From Marinobacter algicola DG893 (lineage in GTDB: Bacteria; Pseudomonadota; Gammaproteobacteria; Pseudomonadales; Oleiphilaceae), in the NCBI RefSeq assembly GCF_000170835.1, contig NZ_ABCP01000002.1:310001-374000 (forward strand): a stretch of DNA of 64,000 nt, read 5' to 3'. Made by a program: the position numbers and the translations under genes. The notes under the pieces were generated by a model. It was not told the DNA's origin and did no database searches. It worked only from the letters and a program-made list of their open reading frames with translations. Of the stretch, positions 47,926 to 57,958 are shown piece by piece; within the stretch, counting starts at the first letter, position 1, and every line of letters starts with the position of its first letter.

Positions 47926-48004
47926 GGCTGGGGTGTGTCATGCGTATCGGGGTAAGTCCACCGCCGTTTTAAACCCGTCCGTGGAAACGGGGTAGAACCC
48001 CTAA

Positions 48005-49030
48005 CTAATGGGGCGTCTCTATTTTGTTGGGGGGAATACCATAATGTTCGCTTACTTTTGTATCGTTTAGCAGTAACGCCCTTCGGGTTTCAGAAGGCAA
48101 CTCACCAAATAGCTTCTTATAATCACAAGACAGTCTCCCTAAGTGCATAAATCCGTAATCGAACGCAACCTCAGTAACATTTTTCGCGCGGCCACCTAGC
48201 AATTCCTCCCTAACCTTCTGAAGCTTTCTGTTTTTTATATAACTTCTAGGAGTTGTTGAAAATGAGGCAGAGAACATATTATAAATTGAACGAACGCTAA
48301 CCTTTGATATAAAACATAACTCATCTAAGCTAATATCATTCTTCAGATTATTATCTATATATTGAGTAATTTTTTCCATGCAGGGATGAGCATTCACAGA
48401 CTTCTCATATATATTAAAATTTCCTTGAAATGTTCGCAAAATTTTCTTTACCATAATTTCTTTGTATGGATCAAAAACACAAAAAAGGTCAGAGTCAAAA
48501 TTCTCAACCTCCAGAAATACAGACTCAAAGAGTTTCACCAATGACGGGAAACAAAAAAGGCTTACTGGAAGTCGTTTGAAACGAATACCTGATTTCGGAA
48601 TATGCCCCAGATCACCAATGACAGCAGACTGAAATTCGCTTTCAGGCACATTAATGATTAGCTTTTCGCAGTCATGAGAATAGTCAAGTATTATTAATTC
48701 ATGCGGATTTAATATTATTGCGTCACCTTTCTTCAAAAGAACTTTTTCGTCCTTAAAAGTGATCTTGCACTCGCCTTCCGTTATTATTTGCAAGTGAAAT
48801 GCATCTTCTAGCTCCGGACTTTTGATTTTTACCTCACCACCATAGGAAATAGAGGATAGCCCAAGCCCAGAAATTTCTGTAAAACTCAAACGTGATAGAG
48901 ATTTTTGGCTATTCATTACTTCAATTGTGTGACGGCCAATTTTTTTGTTTACAAATTCCGAGACCACTTCCGGATGAGCGAATTCGAAAACCGTCGCCTG
49001 ACTTAAAACATTAGCTAGCAACTTAGTCAT
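48005..49030 (-). CDS. AraC/XylS-family transcriptional regulator
   Basis: 341 residues from the ATG at 49030, which has an AGGATAA ribosome site; upstream in-frame ATG (49060) and TTG starts exist. N-terminal ligand-binding half of AraC-binding-like type (LSFTEISGLGLSSISYGG), C-terminal double helix-turn-helix (about 230-330: DISLDELCFISKVSVRSIYN, SYIKNRKLQKVREELLGG, EVAFDYGFMHLGRLSCDYKK). XylS of the TOL plasmid also lies just after xylH. It is probably the benzoate/toluate-responsive activator of the adjacent operon. Visibly AT-rich compared with the xylT-H genes. Confidence 0.85.
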   Translation of the reverse strand: MTKLLANVLSQATVFEFAHPEVVSEFVNKKIGRHTIEVMNSQKSLSRLSFTEISGLGLSSISYGGEVKIKSPELEDAFHLQIITEGECKITFKDEKVLLKKGDAIILNPHELIILDYSHDCEKLIINVPESEFQSAVIGDLGHIPKSGIRFKRLPVSLFCFPSLVKLFESVFLEVENFDSDLFCVFDPYKEIMVKKILRTFQGNFNIYEKSVNAHPCMEKITQYIDNNLKNDISLDELCFISKVSVRSIYNMFSASFSTTPRSYIKNRKLQKVREELLGGRAKNVTEVAFDYGFMHLGRLSCDYKKLFGELPSETRRALLLNDTKVSEHYGIPPNKIETPH

Positions 49031-49359
49031 CTTATTTATCCTATTTTTGATTTTTGTCATTGTGATTTTAGGAAATTTTAGCCTATTCGAGCCCAAAATC
49101 CATTGCAGTAGGTGATGACGGGGTCAAAAGGAGTCCTGATTATACATAAGGCTCATCATCTTCAGGGCCTGATATGGCGTCAGTGGTTTTCTCGCGGCTA
49201 CCGTAAGAAAGCGTAGAATCATAGCCTTGAGCCTGACCCGTGACTTCAACCCGTCGAAAGTAGGCGCGCAAGGCCTGCAATGACGGGGAACTGCACGATA
49301 CAATGTCGCCGGACATCCAATCGCCCAGTCAATGCTCTTGGCTCATGCGACGTAAACAC
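49031..49359. other. Gap between regulator and small ORF
   Basis: 329 bases with the regulator's promoter region. A minus-strand open stretch (about 49130-49340, ending KPLTPYQALKMMSLMYNQD) has no start or ribosome site and may be a decayed gene or transposase tail. Nothing else recognised. Confidence 0.4.
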
Positions 49360-49521
49360 CTAGTTAAGGCGATCAATAGCGAGATCAAACTGGTTCTGGG
49401 CTTCCGTCAACTCGGTCTGCGGGGGCTCGACACAGTGCAGGGTGAGTGAGATCTTATCTGCCTGTCGCTCAATCTCTGGAGGATTAGTTTGCTGATGAGG
49501 CTGACGTAGCGATTTGTTCAC
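49360..49521 (-). CDS. Small orphan protein, last ORF of the xyl operon
   Basis: 53 residues starting at a GTG six bases after a strong GGAGAA ribosome site, 40 bases past xylH. Sequence is hydrophilic and rich in Gln, Pro, Glu and Asn (ISLTLHCVEPPQTELTEAQN). No signal peptide, membrane segment or family recognised. Its good initiation signals and operon position argue for a real gene. Confidence 0.55.
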   Translation of the reverse strand: MNKSLRQPHQQTNPPEIERQADKISLTLHCVEPPQTELTEAQNQFDLAIDRLN

Positions 49522-49561
49522 GTTACTTCTCCGAAGAAAATTTCGCAGTAATTGCCGGGGC

Positions 49562-49753
49562 TTAACGCTCCAGTTTCTTTGCAGATTGGCCACCAATGCC
49601 GAAATGCTGCTTGGGCATTTCCGTGATCATCACCCGGATACGATCCATTGGCGCATCCAAGGAACGGGCCATAGCCTCACTCACTTCCTGGATAAGAGTT
49701 TCCTTTTGCTCGTCGGTTCTGCCTTCAATAATATAAAGTTGGGCAATGGGCAT
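49562..49753 (-). CDS. xylH: 4-oxalocrotonate tautomerase
   Basis: 63 residues, as usual. Converts the enol of 2-oxohex-3-enedioate to its keto form. The catalytic Pro-1 follows the start Met (MPIAQLYIIEGRTDEQKE), and the active-site arginines are in DRIRVMI. Overlapping longer reading of the frame into xylI is not used. Confidence 0.95.
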   Translation of the reverse strand: MPIAQLYIIEGRTDEQKETLIQEVSEAMARSLDAPMDRIRVMITEMPKQHFGIGGQSAKKLER

Positions 49754-49766
49754 AGAGCCTCCTTGT

Positions 49767-50561
49767 TTATACAAATCGGCCAGAAACAGTTCCCAGCCCC
49801 TGGTAGCGTACGGTGATATTGTCACCAGGCTCCACGGCGATCGCTGCGGTGATACCGCCCGTCATGATGAAGGTGCCCGCTGGGATATGTTCACCCCGTT
49901 CTGCCAGCAGGTTGGCCAGCATCGCCACGCTGGACGCCGGATGACCAAGCACGGCAGCGCCCGCACCTACATCGACAACTTCACCGTTCTTCTCGACCAC
50001 CACACCCAGGGTTTTCAAATCCACATCCGCCACATCGGCCATCTGGCCGCCAGTGATAAACCGGGTTGATGAAGCGTTGTCTGCCACGACGCTCACCAGG
50101 TCGAACTTGAAGTTCTCGTAGCGGGAGTCAATAACTTCCACGGCAGGGATCACAAAGTCCGTTGCTGCCAGCACTTGGCCGATATGGCAGCCGGGGCCTT
50201 TCAGGGGCGCCTTGGTGACGAAGGCAATCTCGGCTTCGATTTTGGGGTGAATCAACTCTTTGGTGTTGACCACGCCGCCATCGGGCACGCTGAAATAATC
50301 CGCCAGGAACCCGTAGATCGGAGTCTCAACACCCATCTGGGCCATCTTCGCCCAGGAGGTGAGTCCCATCTTCATGCCTACGATCTTGTTCCCGCGGGCT
50401 TCCTTGCGACGACGGATTTCCCACTGCACGTCGTAGGCATCCTCAAAGGTCATGTCCGGGTAGTCGTTGGTGACCTTGGTGATGTCGTGTGCCTGCAGTT
50501 CGGCGTTTTCCACGTGCTCGGCCAGCGCCAGCACCTGATCTCGGCTTAATGTCTTGCTCAT
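49767..50561 (-). CDS. xylI: 4-oxalocrotonate decarboxylase
   Basis: Mg-dependent decarboxylase giving 2-hydroxypenta-2,4-dienoate; 264 residues. Same fold as XylJ, with which it forms a complex. Motifs [40 protein letters not shown] and [11 protein letters not shown] are as in DmpH/XylI. The ATG overlaps the xylK stop by four bases. Confidence 0.95.
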   Translation of the reverse strand: MSKTLSRDQVLALAEHVENAELQAHDITKVTNDYPDMTFEDAYDVQWEIRRRKEARGNKIVGMKMGLTSWAKMAQMGVETPIYGFLADYFSVPDGGVVNTKELIHPKIEAEIAFVTKAPLKGPGCHIGQVLAATDFVIPAVEVIDSRYENFKFDLVSVVADNASSTRFITGGQMADVADVDLKTLGVVVEKNGEVVDVGAGAAVLGHPASSVAMLANLLAERGEHIPAGTFIMTGGITAAIAVEPGDNITVRYQGLGTVSGRFV

Positions 50562-51595
50562 GCGTTTTGCTCCTTCTGTGCCGCCAGCAGATCCAGCGCC
50601 ACGTCCACAATCATGTCTTCCTGGCCACCCACCATGCGGCGTTTGCCCAGCTCCACCAGAATATCCACGGTCTTCAGGCCGTACTTCTGCGCCGCCACTT
50701 CGGAGTGGCGCAGGAAGCTGGAATACACACCGGCGTAGCCCAGCGCCAGAGTTTCACGGTCCACTCTGACGGGACGGTCCTGCAGCGGCCTGACAATGTC
50801 ATCAGCCGCATCCATCAGGGCGTACACATCAGTGCCATGCTCCCAACCCATCTTGTCGAAGGCTGCAATGCACACTTCCAGCGGCGCGTTGCCGGCACCG
50901 GCACCCATGCCGGCCAGGGAGGCATCAACCCGGTCACAGCCTTCTTCCACCGCCACGATGGAGTTGGCCACACCGAGAGCCAGGTTGTGGTGGGCGTGAA
51001 TGCCGGTTTCGGTTTCCGGCTTGAGAACGTCCTTGAGCGCCCGGAAGCGATCACGGATGTCGTTCATGTTCATGGCGCCGCCGGAGTCGACCACGTACAG
51101 GCAGGTAGCGCCGTAGTCTTCCATCAGCTTGGCCTGCTCCGCCAACCCCTGTGGGGTCTGCATGTGGCTCATCATCAGGAAGCCGACGGTGTCCATGCCC
51201 AGCTTGCGGGCGTGCTCAATGTGCTGCCTGGACACATCCGCTTCGGTGCAGTGGGTGGCCACACGAACAATGCGGGCGCCGGCGTTGTAGGCGTTGTCCA
51301 GGTCGTGGACGGTGCCGATACCAGGCAATAACAGGGTGGCGATCTTGGCGTGTTCGATGACATCAGAGACTGCTTCAATCCACTCCAGGTCAGTGTGGGC
51401 ACCAAAGCCGTAGTTGAAGCTGGAGCCCTGCAGGCCGTCACCGTGGGCCACTTCGATGGAATCGACCCTGGCCTTATCCAGGGCACGGGCAATGTCCTGC
51501 ACGTTCTGGATGGAGTACTGGTGGCGAATGGCGTGGCTGCCGTCGCGCAGGGTCACATCGGAGATGTAGAGTTTTTTGCCGGGATTGAATGTCAT
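50558..51595 (-). CDS. xylK: 4-hydroxy-2-oxovalerate aldolase
   Basis: Cleaves 4-hydroxy-2-oxovalerate to pyruvate and acetaldehyde, channelled to XylQ. 345 residues from [19 protein letters not shown], the exact DmpG length. The [13 protein letters not shown] metal/substrate motif and [17 protein letters not shown] metal histidines are intact. Starts 13 bases after the xylQ stop. Confidence 0.96.
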   Translation of the reverse strand: MTFNPGKKLYISDVTLRDGSHAIRHQYSIQNVQDIARALDKARVDSIEVAHGDGLQGSSFNYGFGAHTDLEWIEAVSDVIEHAKIATLLLPGIGTVHDLDNAYNAGARIVRVATHCTEADVSRQHIEHARKLGMDTVGFLMMSHMQTPQGLAEQAKLMEDYGATCLYVVDSGGAMNMNDIRDRFRALKDVLKPETETGIHAHHNLALGVANSIVAVEEGCDRVDASLAGMGAGAGNAPLEVCIAAFDKMGWEHGTDVYALMDAADDIVRPLQDRPVRVDRETLALGYAGVYSSFLRHSEVAAQKYGLKTVDILVELGKRRMVGGQEDMIVDVALDLLAAQKEQNA

Positions 51596-51608
51596 GGGAA
51601 TACCCTCC

Positions 51609-52544
51609 TCAGTTGACCAACGATTCAGCAATACGCTCGGCGGTGCCGAGGGCGGCGGAGGTCATGATGTCCAGGTTGCCGGCGTAGGCCGGCAGGTAAT
51701 GGGCGGCGCCCTCCACTTCCAGGAAGATGGAGGTCTTCAGGCCGCTGAAGCGGCCCAGGCCCGGGACGTTCATGGGCTGATCTTCAGGAATGTCGTCAAA
51801 CTGCACGGTCTGCTTGAGCCGGTAGCCCGGCACGTAGCTATTGACGGCCTTGACCATCTCTTCAACGGAGGCTTCCACTTCGGCCTTGTCTGCGGCATCC
51901 GAAAGCACGTAAACGGTATCTCGCATCAGCAATGGCGGCTCCGCAGGGTTCAGGATGATGATGGCCTTGCCCTTGCCGGCACCACCGACCACTTCAATCG
52001 CTTTGGAGGTGGTTTCGGTGAACTCGTCGATATTGGCGCGGGTACCGGGGCCGGCGGACTTAGAAGAGATAGAGGCGACGATTTCGGCGTAGTGGGCCTT
52101 GGCCACTCGCGATACCGCCGCCACCATGGGAATGGTGGCCTGGCCACCACAGGTGACCATGTTGACGTTGCCCTCGGCCAGATGTTCCTCCAGGTTCACC
52201 ACCGGCACGCAGTAGGGGCCGATGGCCGCCGGGGTCAGGTCCACCACACGGATATCGGGCTTGTGTTCCCGCAGCAGTTTGTCATTGTGAACATGGGCGC
52301 CGGCGGAGGTGGCGTCGAACACCACCTGGATATCGGCGAACTCGGGCATTTTCACCAGACCTTCCACACCTTCGGCGGTGGTGGCCACGCCCATGCGGGC
52401 GGCACGGGCCAGGCCGTCGGATTCGGGATCAATCCCCACCATCACCCCCATCTCGATGTGTTCGGCGGCGCGCAGGATCTTGATCATCAGGTCGGTACCG
52501 ATGTTGCCCGAGCCGATGATGGCGGCTTTGATTTTGTTGCTCAT
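51609..52544 (-). CDS. xylQ: Acetaldehyde dehydrogenase (acylating)
   Basis: NAD- and CoA-dependent; turns acetaldehyde (or propanal) from XylK into acyl-CoA. 311 residues. NAD-binding [14 protein letters not shown] at the N-terminus and the catalytic cysteine in [12 protein letters not shown]. Confidence 0.96.
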   Translation of the reverse strand: MSNKIKAAIIGSGNIGTDLMIKILRAAEHIEMGVMVGIDPESDGLARAARMGVATTAEGVEGLVKMPEFADIQVVFDATSAGAHVHNDKLLREHKPDIRVVDLTPAAIGPYCVPVVNLEEHLAEGNVNMVTCGGQATIPMVAAVSRVAKAHYAEIVASISSKSAGPGTRANIDEFTETTSKAIEVVGGAGKGKAIIILNPAEPPLLMRDTVYVLSDAADKAEVEASVEEMVKAVNSYVPGYRLKQTVQFDDIPEDQPMNVPGLGRFSGLKTSIFLEVEGAAHYLPAYAGNLDIMTSAALGTAERIAESLVN

Positions 52545-52567
52545 GATGTTGTCCTCTTCAATCCGGG

Positions 52568-53353
52568 TCAGGCGAAGCGCACGGAAGCGCTGCCGATACC
52601 ACCGATATCCACGCGCATGTAATCACCGGCCTTGACCGGTTCCAGCGGCACCAGGGAGCCGGACAGGATGACCTCACCGGCTTTCAGGGTGATGCCAAAC
52701 TCGCCCAGCGTGTTAGCCAGCCAGGTCACGCAGTTCACCGGGGAACCCAGGGCCGCAGCGCCGGCCCCGGCGCTCAGCACGCTGCCGTTCTTTTCCACCA
52801 CCATGCCGCAGGTCACCAGGTCCACCTTGCGGGGAGAAACCGCCTGATCGCCCAACACAAACAGACCACAGGACGCGTTATCCGCCACGGTGTCCTGGAT
52901 GGCGATCTTCCAGTCCTGGATGCGGGAATCGACAATCTCGAAACAGGGCATCACACACTCTGTGGCTGCGAGTACGTCGGCATTGGTAATCCCGGGGCCG
53001 CTCAGGTCTTTCTTCAGGATGAAGGCAATTTCGCCCTCGGCGCGGGGTGCGATCAGCCGGTCGCTGATGGGCACGACTTCGCCACTGTTGAACACCATGT
53101 CGTCGGTCAGATAGCCGAAATCCGGCTGGTGAACATTGAGCATGTTCTGAACCGCCTTGCTGGTCACGCCGATCTTCTTGCCGATAATCGAGGCGCCATC
53201 CGCCAGGCGGCGTTCAAGCATGCGCAGGGAAATGTGGTAGGCATCGTCAATGGTGATGTCTTCGCCACGGCCGGTCAGCGGTGCAACTGCTTCCCGGCTG
53301 AGCATGGCCTGGTAAAGCTCGTCACCCAGCGCCTGTATACGTGTCTGTTCCAT
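52568..53353 (-). CDS. xylJ: 2-oxopent-4-enoate hydratase
   Basis: Adds water to 2-hydroxypenta-2,4-dienoate; 261 residues, DmpE/XylJ type. Metal-binding motifs [20 protein letters not shown] and [12 protein letters not shown]. The ATG overlaps the xylF stop by one base (TAATG). Confidence 0.95.
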   Translation of the reverse strand: MEQTRIQALGDELYQAMLSREAVAPLTGRGEDITIDDAYHISLRMLERRLADGASIIGKKIGVTSKAVQNMLNVHQPDFGYLTDDMVFNSGEVVPISDRLIAPRAEGEIAFILKKDLSGPGITNADVLAATECVMPCFEIVDSRIQDWKIAIQDTVADNASCGLFVLGDQAVSPRKVDLVTCGMVVEKNGSVLSAGAGAAALGSPVNCVTWLANTLGEFGITLKAGEVILSGSLVPLEPVKAGDYMRVDIGGIGSASVRFA

Positions 53354-54225
53354 TATTCTGCTCCTGAAGCCGCTTGATCGGCCTCGGTCAGAAAGTCGTT
53401 CACCAGCCGGGCAAACCGGCTGGCATGTTCAATCTGGGTCCAGTGGCCGCAACGGCCAAACACGTGAAGCTGGGCGCGGTCAATCAGTTCTGCCAGCCTG
53501 AGTGATGCCTTCAGGGGAATCACTTCATCTTCGCGGCCATGAAGAATCAGAGTCTCGTGGGGCAACGCACGAATGTCCTTCTCCTCGCTGGCCAGATTGT
53601 CGACCCAACGCTGACGCGGTGCCGGGAACATGGCGGCAAAGGATTCCTGGAAACCGGGGCGGATGCTGGCCTGATAGCGCATCTCCGCCAGTTCGTCGGT
53701 GAGCAGGCCTTTGTTAAAGGCAAACACATCCATCAGGCGGCGCATATTTTCGAGGGAAGGCTCGTAACCCCAGACTTCATCCAACCCTTCGGTGATGGGA
53801 AAACTAACACCTGCCGGACCCATCAGCACCAGACGACGAATCCGCTCCGGGTGCTCAATAGCCAGGGCCAGGGCCAGGCCGCCGCCAAAGGAGTTACCCA
53901 CCAGATCCACCTGTTGCAGATCCAATGCATCCATAACGCCAATAGCATGAGCCACCCAGCGTTCCCGATTATAGGTGTTGTCTTCAGGGCGCTCGGTGTA
54001 CCCGAAGCCGAGCATGTCCGGAGCCACCACACGGCGGTGCTTCGCCAGCTCCGGAATCACCAGGCGCCAGTTCGCCCAGGCGGTCACGCCGGGGCCGGAG
54101 CCGTGAATCATCATGACCGGAACATCACTGTTGCCATTGGCGGCACCATGGTCATGCACGTTGGTGCGGTAGCCGGCAGCGGTTATCTCACGCCCGATTT
54201 CCGGGCTGTTTTCAGGTGCAGTCAT
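53353..54225 (-). CDS. xylF: 2-hydroxymuconic semialdehyde hydrolase
   Basis: Alpha/beta-hydrolase of the hydrolytic branch, needed for ring-fission products of 3-substituted catechols. 290 residues; nucleophile elbow VGNSFGGGLAL, acid residue in GREDEVIPL, histidine in GRCGHWTQIE, and oxyanion region HGSGPGVTAW. Confidence 0.95.
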   Translation of the reverse strand: MTAPENSPEIGREITAAGYRTNVHDHGAANGNSDVPVMMIHGSGPGVTAWANWRLVIPELAKHRRVVAPDMLGFGYTERPEDNTYNRERWVAHAIGVMDALDLQQVDLVGNSFGGGLALALAIEHPERIRRLVLMGPAGVSFPITEGLDEVWGYEPSLENMRRLMDVFAFNKGLLTDELAEMRYQASIRPGFQESFAAMFPAPRQRWVDNLASEEKDIRALPHETLILHGREDEVIPLKASLRLAELIDRAQLHVFGRCGHWTQIEHASRFARLVNDFLTEADQAASGAE

Positions 54226-54232
54226 AATCGGC

Positions 54233-55693
54233 TCACAGTTTCACGCAGATGTTTTTCATTTCGGTGTAGAACTCCAGGGAGTGCACACCGCCCTCACGGC
54301 CAATACCGGACTGCTTGCTGCCACCGAAGGGTGTGCGCAAATCTCGCAGGAACCAGCTGTTGACCCAGATAATGCCTGCCTCAACCTGGCCTGCGACTCG
54401 GTGAGCGCGGGTAATGTTCTCGCTCCAGATTGCTGATGCCAGTCCGTAAGGAAGGCTGTTGGCCAGTTCGATAGCTTCCTCTTCGGTGTCGAACGGGCAC
54501 AGGTGGACACAGGGGCCGAAGATTTCATCGGTAATCACCGTCGAACTTTCCGGCAAACCGGTCCAGATGGTGGGCTGAACCCAGGCACCACCGACCAGCT
54601 CCTCCGGCATATCGGGAACGCCACCACCGGTCACTACCATGGCACCGTCATCAACGGCTTTCTGGTAATAGGACAGAACCTTTTCCCGGTGTTTGAGGCT
54701 GACCAGTGGCCCCATATCCGCCTCGGCATCATCCGGCGGACCAATCTTCATGCCTTCTGCGGCTTCTTTCAGTCGGCCAACGAACTCGTCGAAGATGGAA
54801 CGCTCGACGTAAACCCGCTCGGTGCCCAGGCAAACCTGGCCACAGTTGGCGAAGGCTGAGCGCATGGTGCCCTCGATGGCCTTGTCCATATCGCAGTCGG
54901 CGAACACCAGGCCGGCGTTCTTGCCACCCAGCTCCAGGGAGATATCCCGGATGCCCTTGGCGGCAGCCTTCATGATGACTTCGCCGGTGCCGGTCTCGCC
55001 GGTAAAGGTGAAACCATCCACCAACGGATGCTCGGTGAGGAAAGCCCCGGCGGAATCCCCACCGAAGCCGTGAACCACGTTGAACACCCCGTCCGGTACG
55101 CCAGAGTCTTTCATCACTTCGCCCAGCAGGGCGGTGGTGGTGGGGGTTTCCTCGGAGGGCTTGACCACCACGGTGTTGCCACAGGCCAGAGCAGGCCCGA
55201 CTTTCCAAGTCATCAGCAGCAATGGCAGGTTCCAGGGGCTGATCACGCCGATCACACCTTTGGGGCGACGAACGGCATAGTTAAGGGCTCCGGTGCCATC
55301 CGGTGTTGGCATCTCGAAGGATTCCGTGGGCACGTTCTTGACCATGTCAGCGAACACCTTGAAATTCGCAGCGCCCCGGGGAATGTCGATGTGGCTAGCC
55401 ATCGACTTCGGCTTGCCGGTGTCGAGGCATTCTGCCTCGAGGAACTCGTCAAATCGCGCGTTGATGCCGTCGGCCACCTTGTGCAGGATGCCGCTCCGTT
55501 GCTCCAGCGTCATCTTGCCCCAAGGGCCATTCAAGGCCGCTTTCGCAGCCTTGACGGCGGCATCCACCTCCTCCCGGCCGGCTTCGTGAACCTTGCTGAT
55601 CAACAGGCCGTTAGTCGGATTGATGTTGTCGAAGAGCTTGCCGCTGGCCGACCCAACGTACTGTCCGTTGATGTAGTGTTTTATGTCTTTCAT
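54233..55693 (-). CDS. xylG: 2-hydroxymuconic semialdehyde dehydrogenase
   Basis: NAD-dependent aldehyde dehydrogenase that starts the 4-oxalocrotonate branch. 486 residues. Catalytic glutamate in SLELGGKNAGLVF and cysteine in NCGQVCLGTERVYV; coenzyme region FTGETGTGEVIM. Confidence 0.96.
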   Translation of the reverse strand: MKDIKHYINGQYVGSASGKLFDNINPTNGLLISKVHEAGREEVDAAVKAAKAALNGPWGKMTLEQRSGILHKVADGINARFDEFLEAECLDTGKPKSMASHIDIPRGAANFKVFADMVKNVPTESFEMPTPDGTGALNYAVRRPKGVIGVISPWNLPLLLMTWKVGPALACGNTVVVKPSEETPTTTALLGEVMKDSGVPDGVFNVVHGFGGDSAGAFLTEHPLVDGFTFTGETGTGEVIMKAAAKGIRDISLELGGKNAGLVFADCDMDKAIEGTMRSAFANCGQVCLGTERVYVERSIFDEFVGRLKEAAEGMKIGPPDDAEADMGPLVSLKHREKVLSYYQKAVDDGAMVVTGGGVPDMPEELVGGAWVQPTIWTGLPESSTVITDEIFGPCVHLCPFDTEEEAIELANSLPYGLASAIWSENITRAHRVAGQVEAGIIWVNSWFLRDLRTPFGGSKQSGIGREGGVHSLEFYTEMKNICVKL

Positions 55694-55724
55694 TGCTGCT
55701 CATTCCCGTGAAGCCAGTATTGGG

Positions 55725-56648
55725 TTAGGTCAGCACCGTCATGAACCGTTCGTTCAGTGCCCGGTCGTGGTAGAAAATCGCTTTGCCAAGCTCTTCCGTC
55801 TTCCAGGTGACCGGCTTGTGATCCGGGTAGAAGTAATCACCGCCACAGAACACTTCGTTGCGGTTGCCGGACGGGTCGAAGAAATAGATGGTCTTGCCGT
55901 GGGTCAGACCGTGACGGGTCGGACCGATATCGATGGACGTATCGGTCATGGTGATCAGGTCCGCCGCCCTCAGGACGTCTTCCCAGGTTTCCAGGTGGAA
56001 AGAGACGTGGTGGAACTTGCCCTTCTCCTCGTGATGGATAAACGCCACGTCGTGCTCTTTCATGGAGACGGTCAGGAACTGCGCCACCCGTGTGCCTTCC
56101 GGATCCAATACTTGCTCGACCAGATCGAAGCCCAGGACATTGACAAAAACATCGTAAGTCGCCGCCAGCTCAGGACCGTAAAACAGACAGTGGTCAAAGC
56201 GCACGGCTTTCATGCCCCTCAGACCACGCGGCCAGGCCTCCGGATTAACACTGGAAAGACCCCATTTACCCGTATAGAGCTTATCGGCATACAGCTCGAA
56301 GGCGTGGCCGGAAGGCACCGTGAAGCGAACACGACGACCGCAATCCTTCAACTCCTCTGCCGGTACCTGCTCAACGTCAACGCCGTAATCCACCAGGTCT
56401 TTTTCCAGCTGGACCAGGACCTCTTCGTCAACCACCTTGAAGCCCATGAAGTCGCAGCCAGGCTCGTCCGCTTCGCGCAGGACCACGGAGAACTTGTCCA
56501 CTTCAGACCAGGCCTTCAGATACACCCGCCCCTGGTCGTCGCGATCGGTTTGAATCAGACCCATCAAGCCCGTATAATGCTCAATGGCTTCGCCCATATC
56601 GAGAACGCGGATCTGGACGTGGCCGGGACGCATGACACCCTTTTTCAT
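55725..56648 (-). CDS. xylE: Catechol 2,3-dioxygenase
   Basis: Fe(II) extradiol enzyme that opens catechol to 2-hydroxymuconic semialdehyde. 307 residues from [19 protein letters not shown], same length as TOL XylE and closely similar along its length. Iron ligands His (AVRFDHCLF), His (FHHVSFHLE) and Glu ([10 protein letters not shown]) are present. Confidence 0.97.
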   Translation of the reverse strand: MKKGVMRPGHVQIRVLDMGEAIEHYTGLMGLIQTDRDDQGRVYLKAWSEVDKFSVVLREADEPGCDFMGFKVVDEEVLVQLEKDLVDYGVDVEQVPAEELKDCGRRVRFTVPSGHAFELYADKLYTGKWGLSSVNPEAWPRGLRGMKAVRFDHCLFYGPELAATYDVFVNVLGFDLVEQVLDPEGTRVAQFLTVSMKEHDVAFIHHEEKGKFHHVSFHLETWEDVLRAADLITMTDTSIDIGPTRHGLTHGKTIYFFDPSGNRNEVFCGGDYFYPDHKPVTWKTEELGKAIFYHDRALNERFMTVLT

Positions 56649-56653
56649 GGCAA

Positions 56654-56980
56654 TCACCTCAACAGTTTTGTTGTTTGCTTCGCAAGTGTCCTCTCAGGAA
56701 GAGGCATACACTCAATGATTAGATCCGTCAGAGGATAGATCCGGCAGGCTAGAACTTCGCCTTTTTCAACGGCTTCGGGCGGGGCATGCCGCCTGCTCAT
56801 CTTGCCGCACTCGAAGTGCCCTTCCAGAACTTGGATCTTACAAAATCCGCAACCACCACCCCGACAGCCCACAGGAACACACTTCAGACCCCTCTGCTCC
56901 ATAGCCTTGAGCACACTCTGGCCCTCCTGGCAGGTAAAGCGGTCTCCCGTTGTGCGATTAGACACCTGAAATCCGGCCAT
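56654..56980 (-). CDS. xylT: [2Fe-2S] ferredoxin reactivating catechol 2,3-dioxygenase
   Basis: 108-residue plant-type ferredoxin (XylT/DmpQ) that reduces inactivated XylE iron. Cluster cysteines in [12 protein letters not shown] and later LACRIYPL. Located 5 bases before xylE as in other meta operons. Confidence 0.93.
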   Translation of the reverse strand: MAGFQVSNRTTGDRFTCQEGQSVLKAMEQRGLKCVPVGCRGGGCGFCKIQVLEGHFECGKMSRRHAPPEAVEKGEVLACRIYPLTDLIIECMPLPERTLAKQTTKLLR

Positions 56981-57162
56981 GGCTCACCCTCAAATCAGAT
57001 CTCCTTGAGGAGCCCAACGTTACATTTCAAACGTGCCGTCAGCCGCTCCCAAGCATTTCTCCATAGTTAGTTCGAAACTATCTTCCTAACTTGAGGCAAA
57101 GGCGCACTACTCAACCACCGGCGTAATCAGTGCGAACTTCTTAATTGGAGCAAAGGGTTAGG
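56981..57162. other. xylL-xylT junction, unusually long gap
   Basis: 182 bases between two operon genes that are otherwise tightly packed. Contains an ATAGTT/AACTAT inverted repeat around 57063-57085 but no ORF. The base composition changes across it, consistent with a joint between two modules. Confidence 0.5.
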
Positions 57163-57948
57163 TTACCCCTGATACCCGCCACCCACCGGCAGCACCGTAC
57201 CTGTGATATAGGAAGCCTCGTCAGACGCCAGGAAAAGTATGGCATTGGCCTGCTCTTCCGGTACGCTGTAGCGCTTCATGAAGCTCGTTTCGGTAGCCTC
57301 ATCAACGATAGCCTGATACCACCCCTTCTCCAATTGGCTCATGGCTTCACTATTACGAGGAATCCGCCGCGGGCCAACATCAGTACCACCGGGTGCTACT
57401 GCATTGACACGGATTCCATATTTGGCATTTTCAAACGCCATACACACGGTCAAAGCGTTTACGCCACCCTTGGCCGCCGCATAGGGCACACGGTTAGTAC
57501 TTCGGGTTGCAAGGGATGACACGTTCACGATCACTCCACTTTGCTGCTTTTGCATCTGTGCCAAAACTGCATGGGAACACCAAAGGGTCGGAAACAAGGA
57601 GCGACGAATCTCGGCTTCGATCTGCACTTCCTCGTAGACTTCATAGGGCTGGACCCAGATCGTACCGCCAACGTTATTGATCAATATGTCGATGCGGCCA
57701 AAATGACTTACCGCCAAATCGACTGCCTTGCAGGCATCCGCGTACCGTTCCAGATCAACGACGCTTATCTGGACGCTTGCCGCGCCAGCGTCCAGGGCCT
57801 CCTCGGCCACCTCTTTGACGAACTCGGAGCGATCCACCAGCAGCAGGCTAGCTTTTTCGGCAGCCATCTGAAGGGCAACAGCACGACCAATACCTTGGGC
57901 AGCACCGGTCACCACAACGACGCGGTTTTCAAAACGTTCAACTCTCAT
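57163..57948 (-). CDS. xylL: Benzoate/toluate cis-diol dehydrogenase
   Basis: SDR enzyme that oxidises and decarboxylates the 1,2-dihydroxy-cyclohexadiene carboxylate to catechol with NAD. 261 residues; TGAAQGIGRAVALQ cofactor loop, NVGGTIW and catalytic YAAAKGGVNAL. XylL/BenD type. Confidence 0.95.
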   Translation of the reverse strand: MRVERFENRVVVVTGAAQGIGRAVALQMAAEKASLLLVDRSEFVKEVAEEALDAGAASVQISVVDLERYADACKAVDLAVSHFGRIDILINNVGGTIWVQPYEVYEEVQIEAEIRRSLFPTLWCSHAVLAQMQKQQSGVIVNVSSLATRSTNRVPYAAAKGGVNALTVCMAFENAKYGIRVNAVAPGGTDVGPRRIPRNSEAMSQLEKGWYQAIVDEATETSFMKRYSVPEEQANAILFLASDEASYITGTVLPVGGGYQG

Positions 57949-57958
57949 TTAGCTATCC

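Larger units (their letters stand above)
46689..47960 (+). mobile_element. IS3-family insertion sequence
   Basis: Ends TGGACTTACCCCG (46689 and again at 46729) and CGGGGTAAGTCCA (47948-47960) are inverted repeats. orfA and orfB overlap the typical -1 frameshift layout. No matching target duplication flanks either candidate left end, so the flanks have been rearranged. Confidence 0.9.

Noticed and set aside
47971..47992. Terminator for the regulator on the minus strand (CCCGT...ACGGG then TTT)
   Set aside because: Only a five-base-pair stem and short T-run; kept as a possibility but not called.
49130..49340. Minus-strand open stretch between the regulator and the small ORF
   Set aside because: No start codon with ribosome site and no family match; could be a decayed transposase tail, but not supportable.
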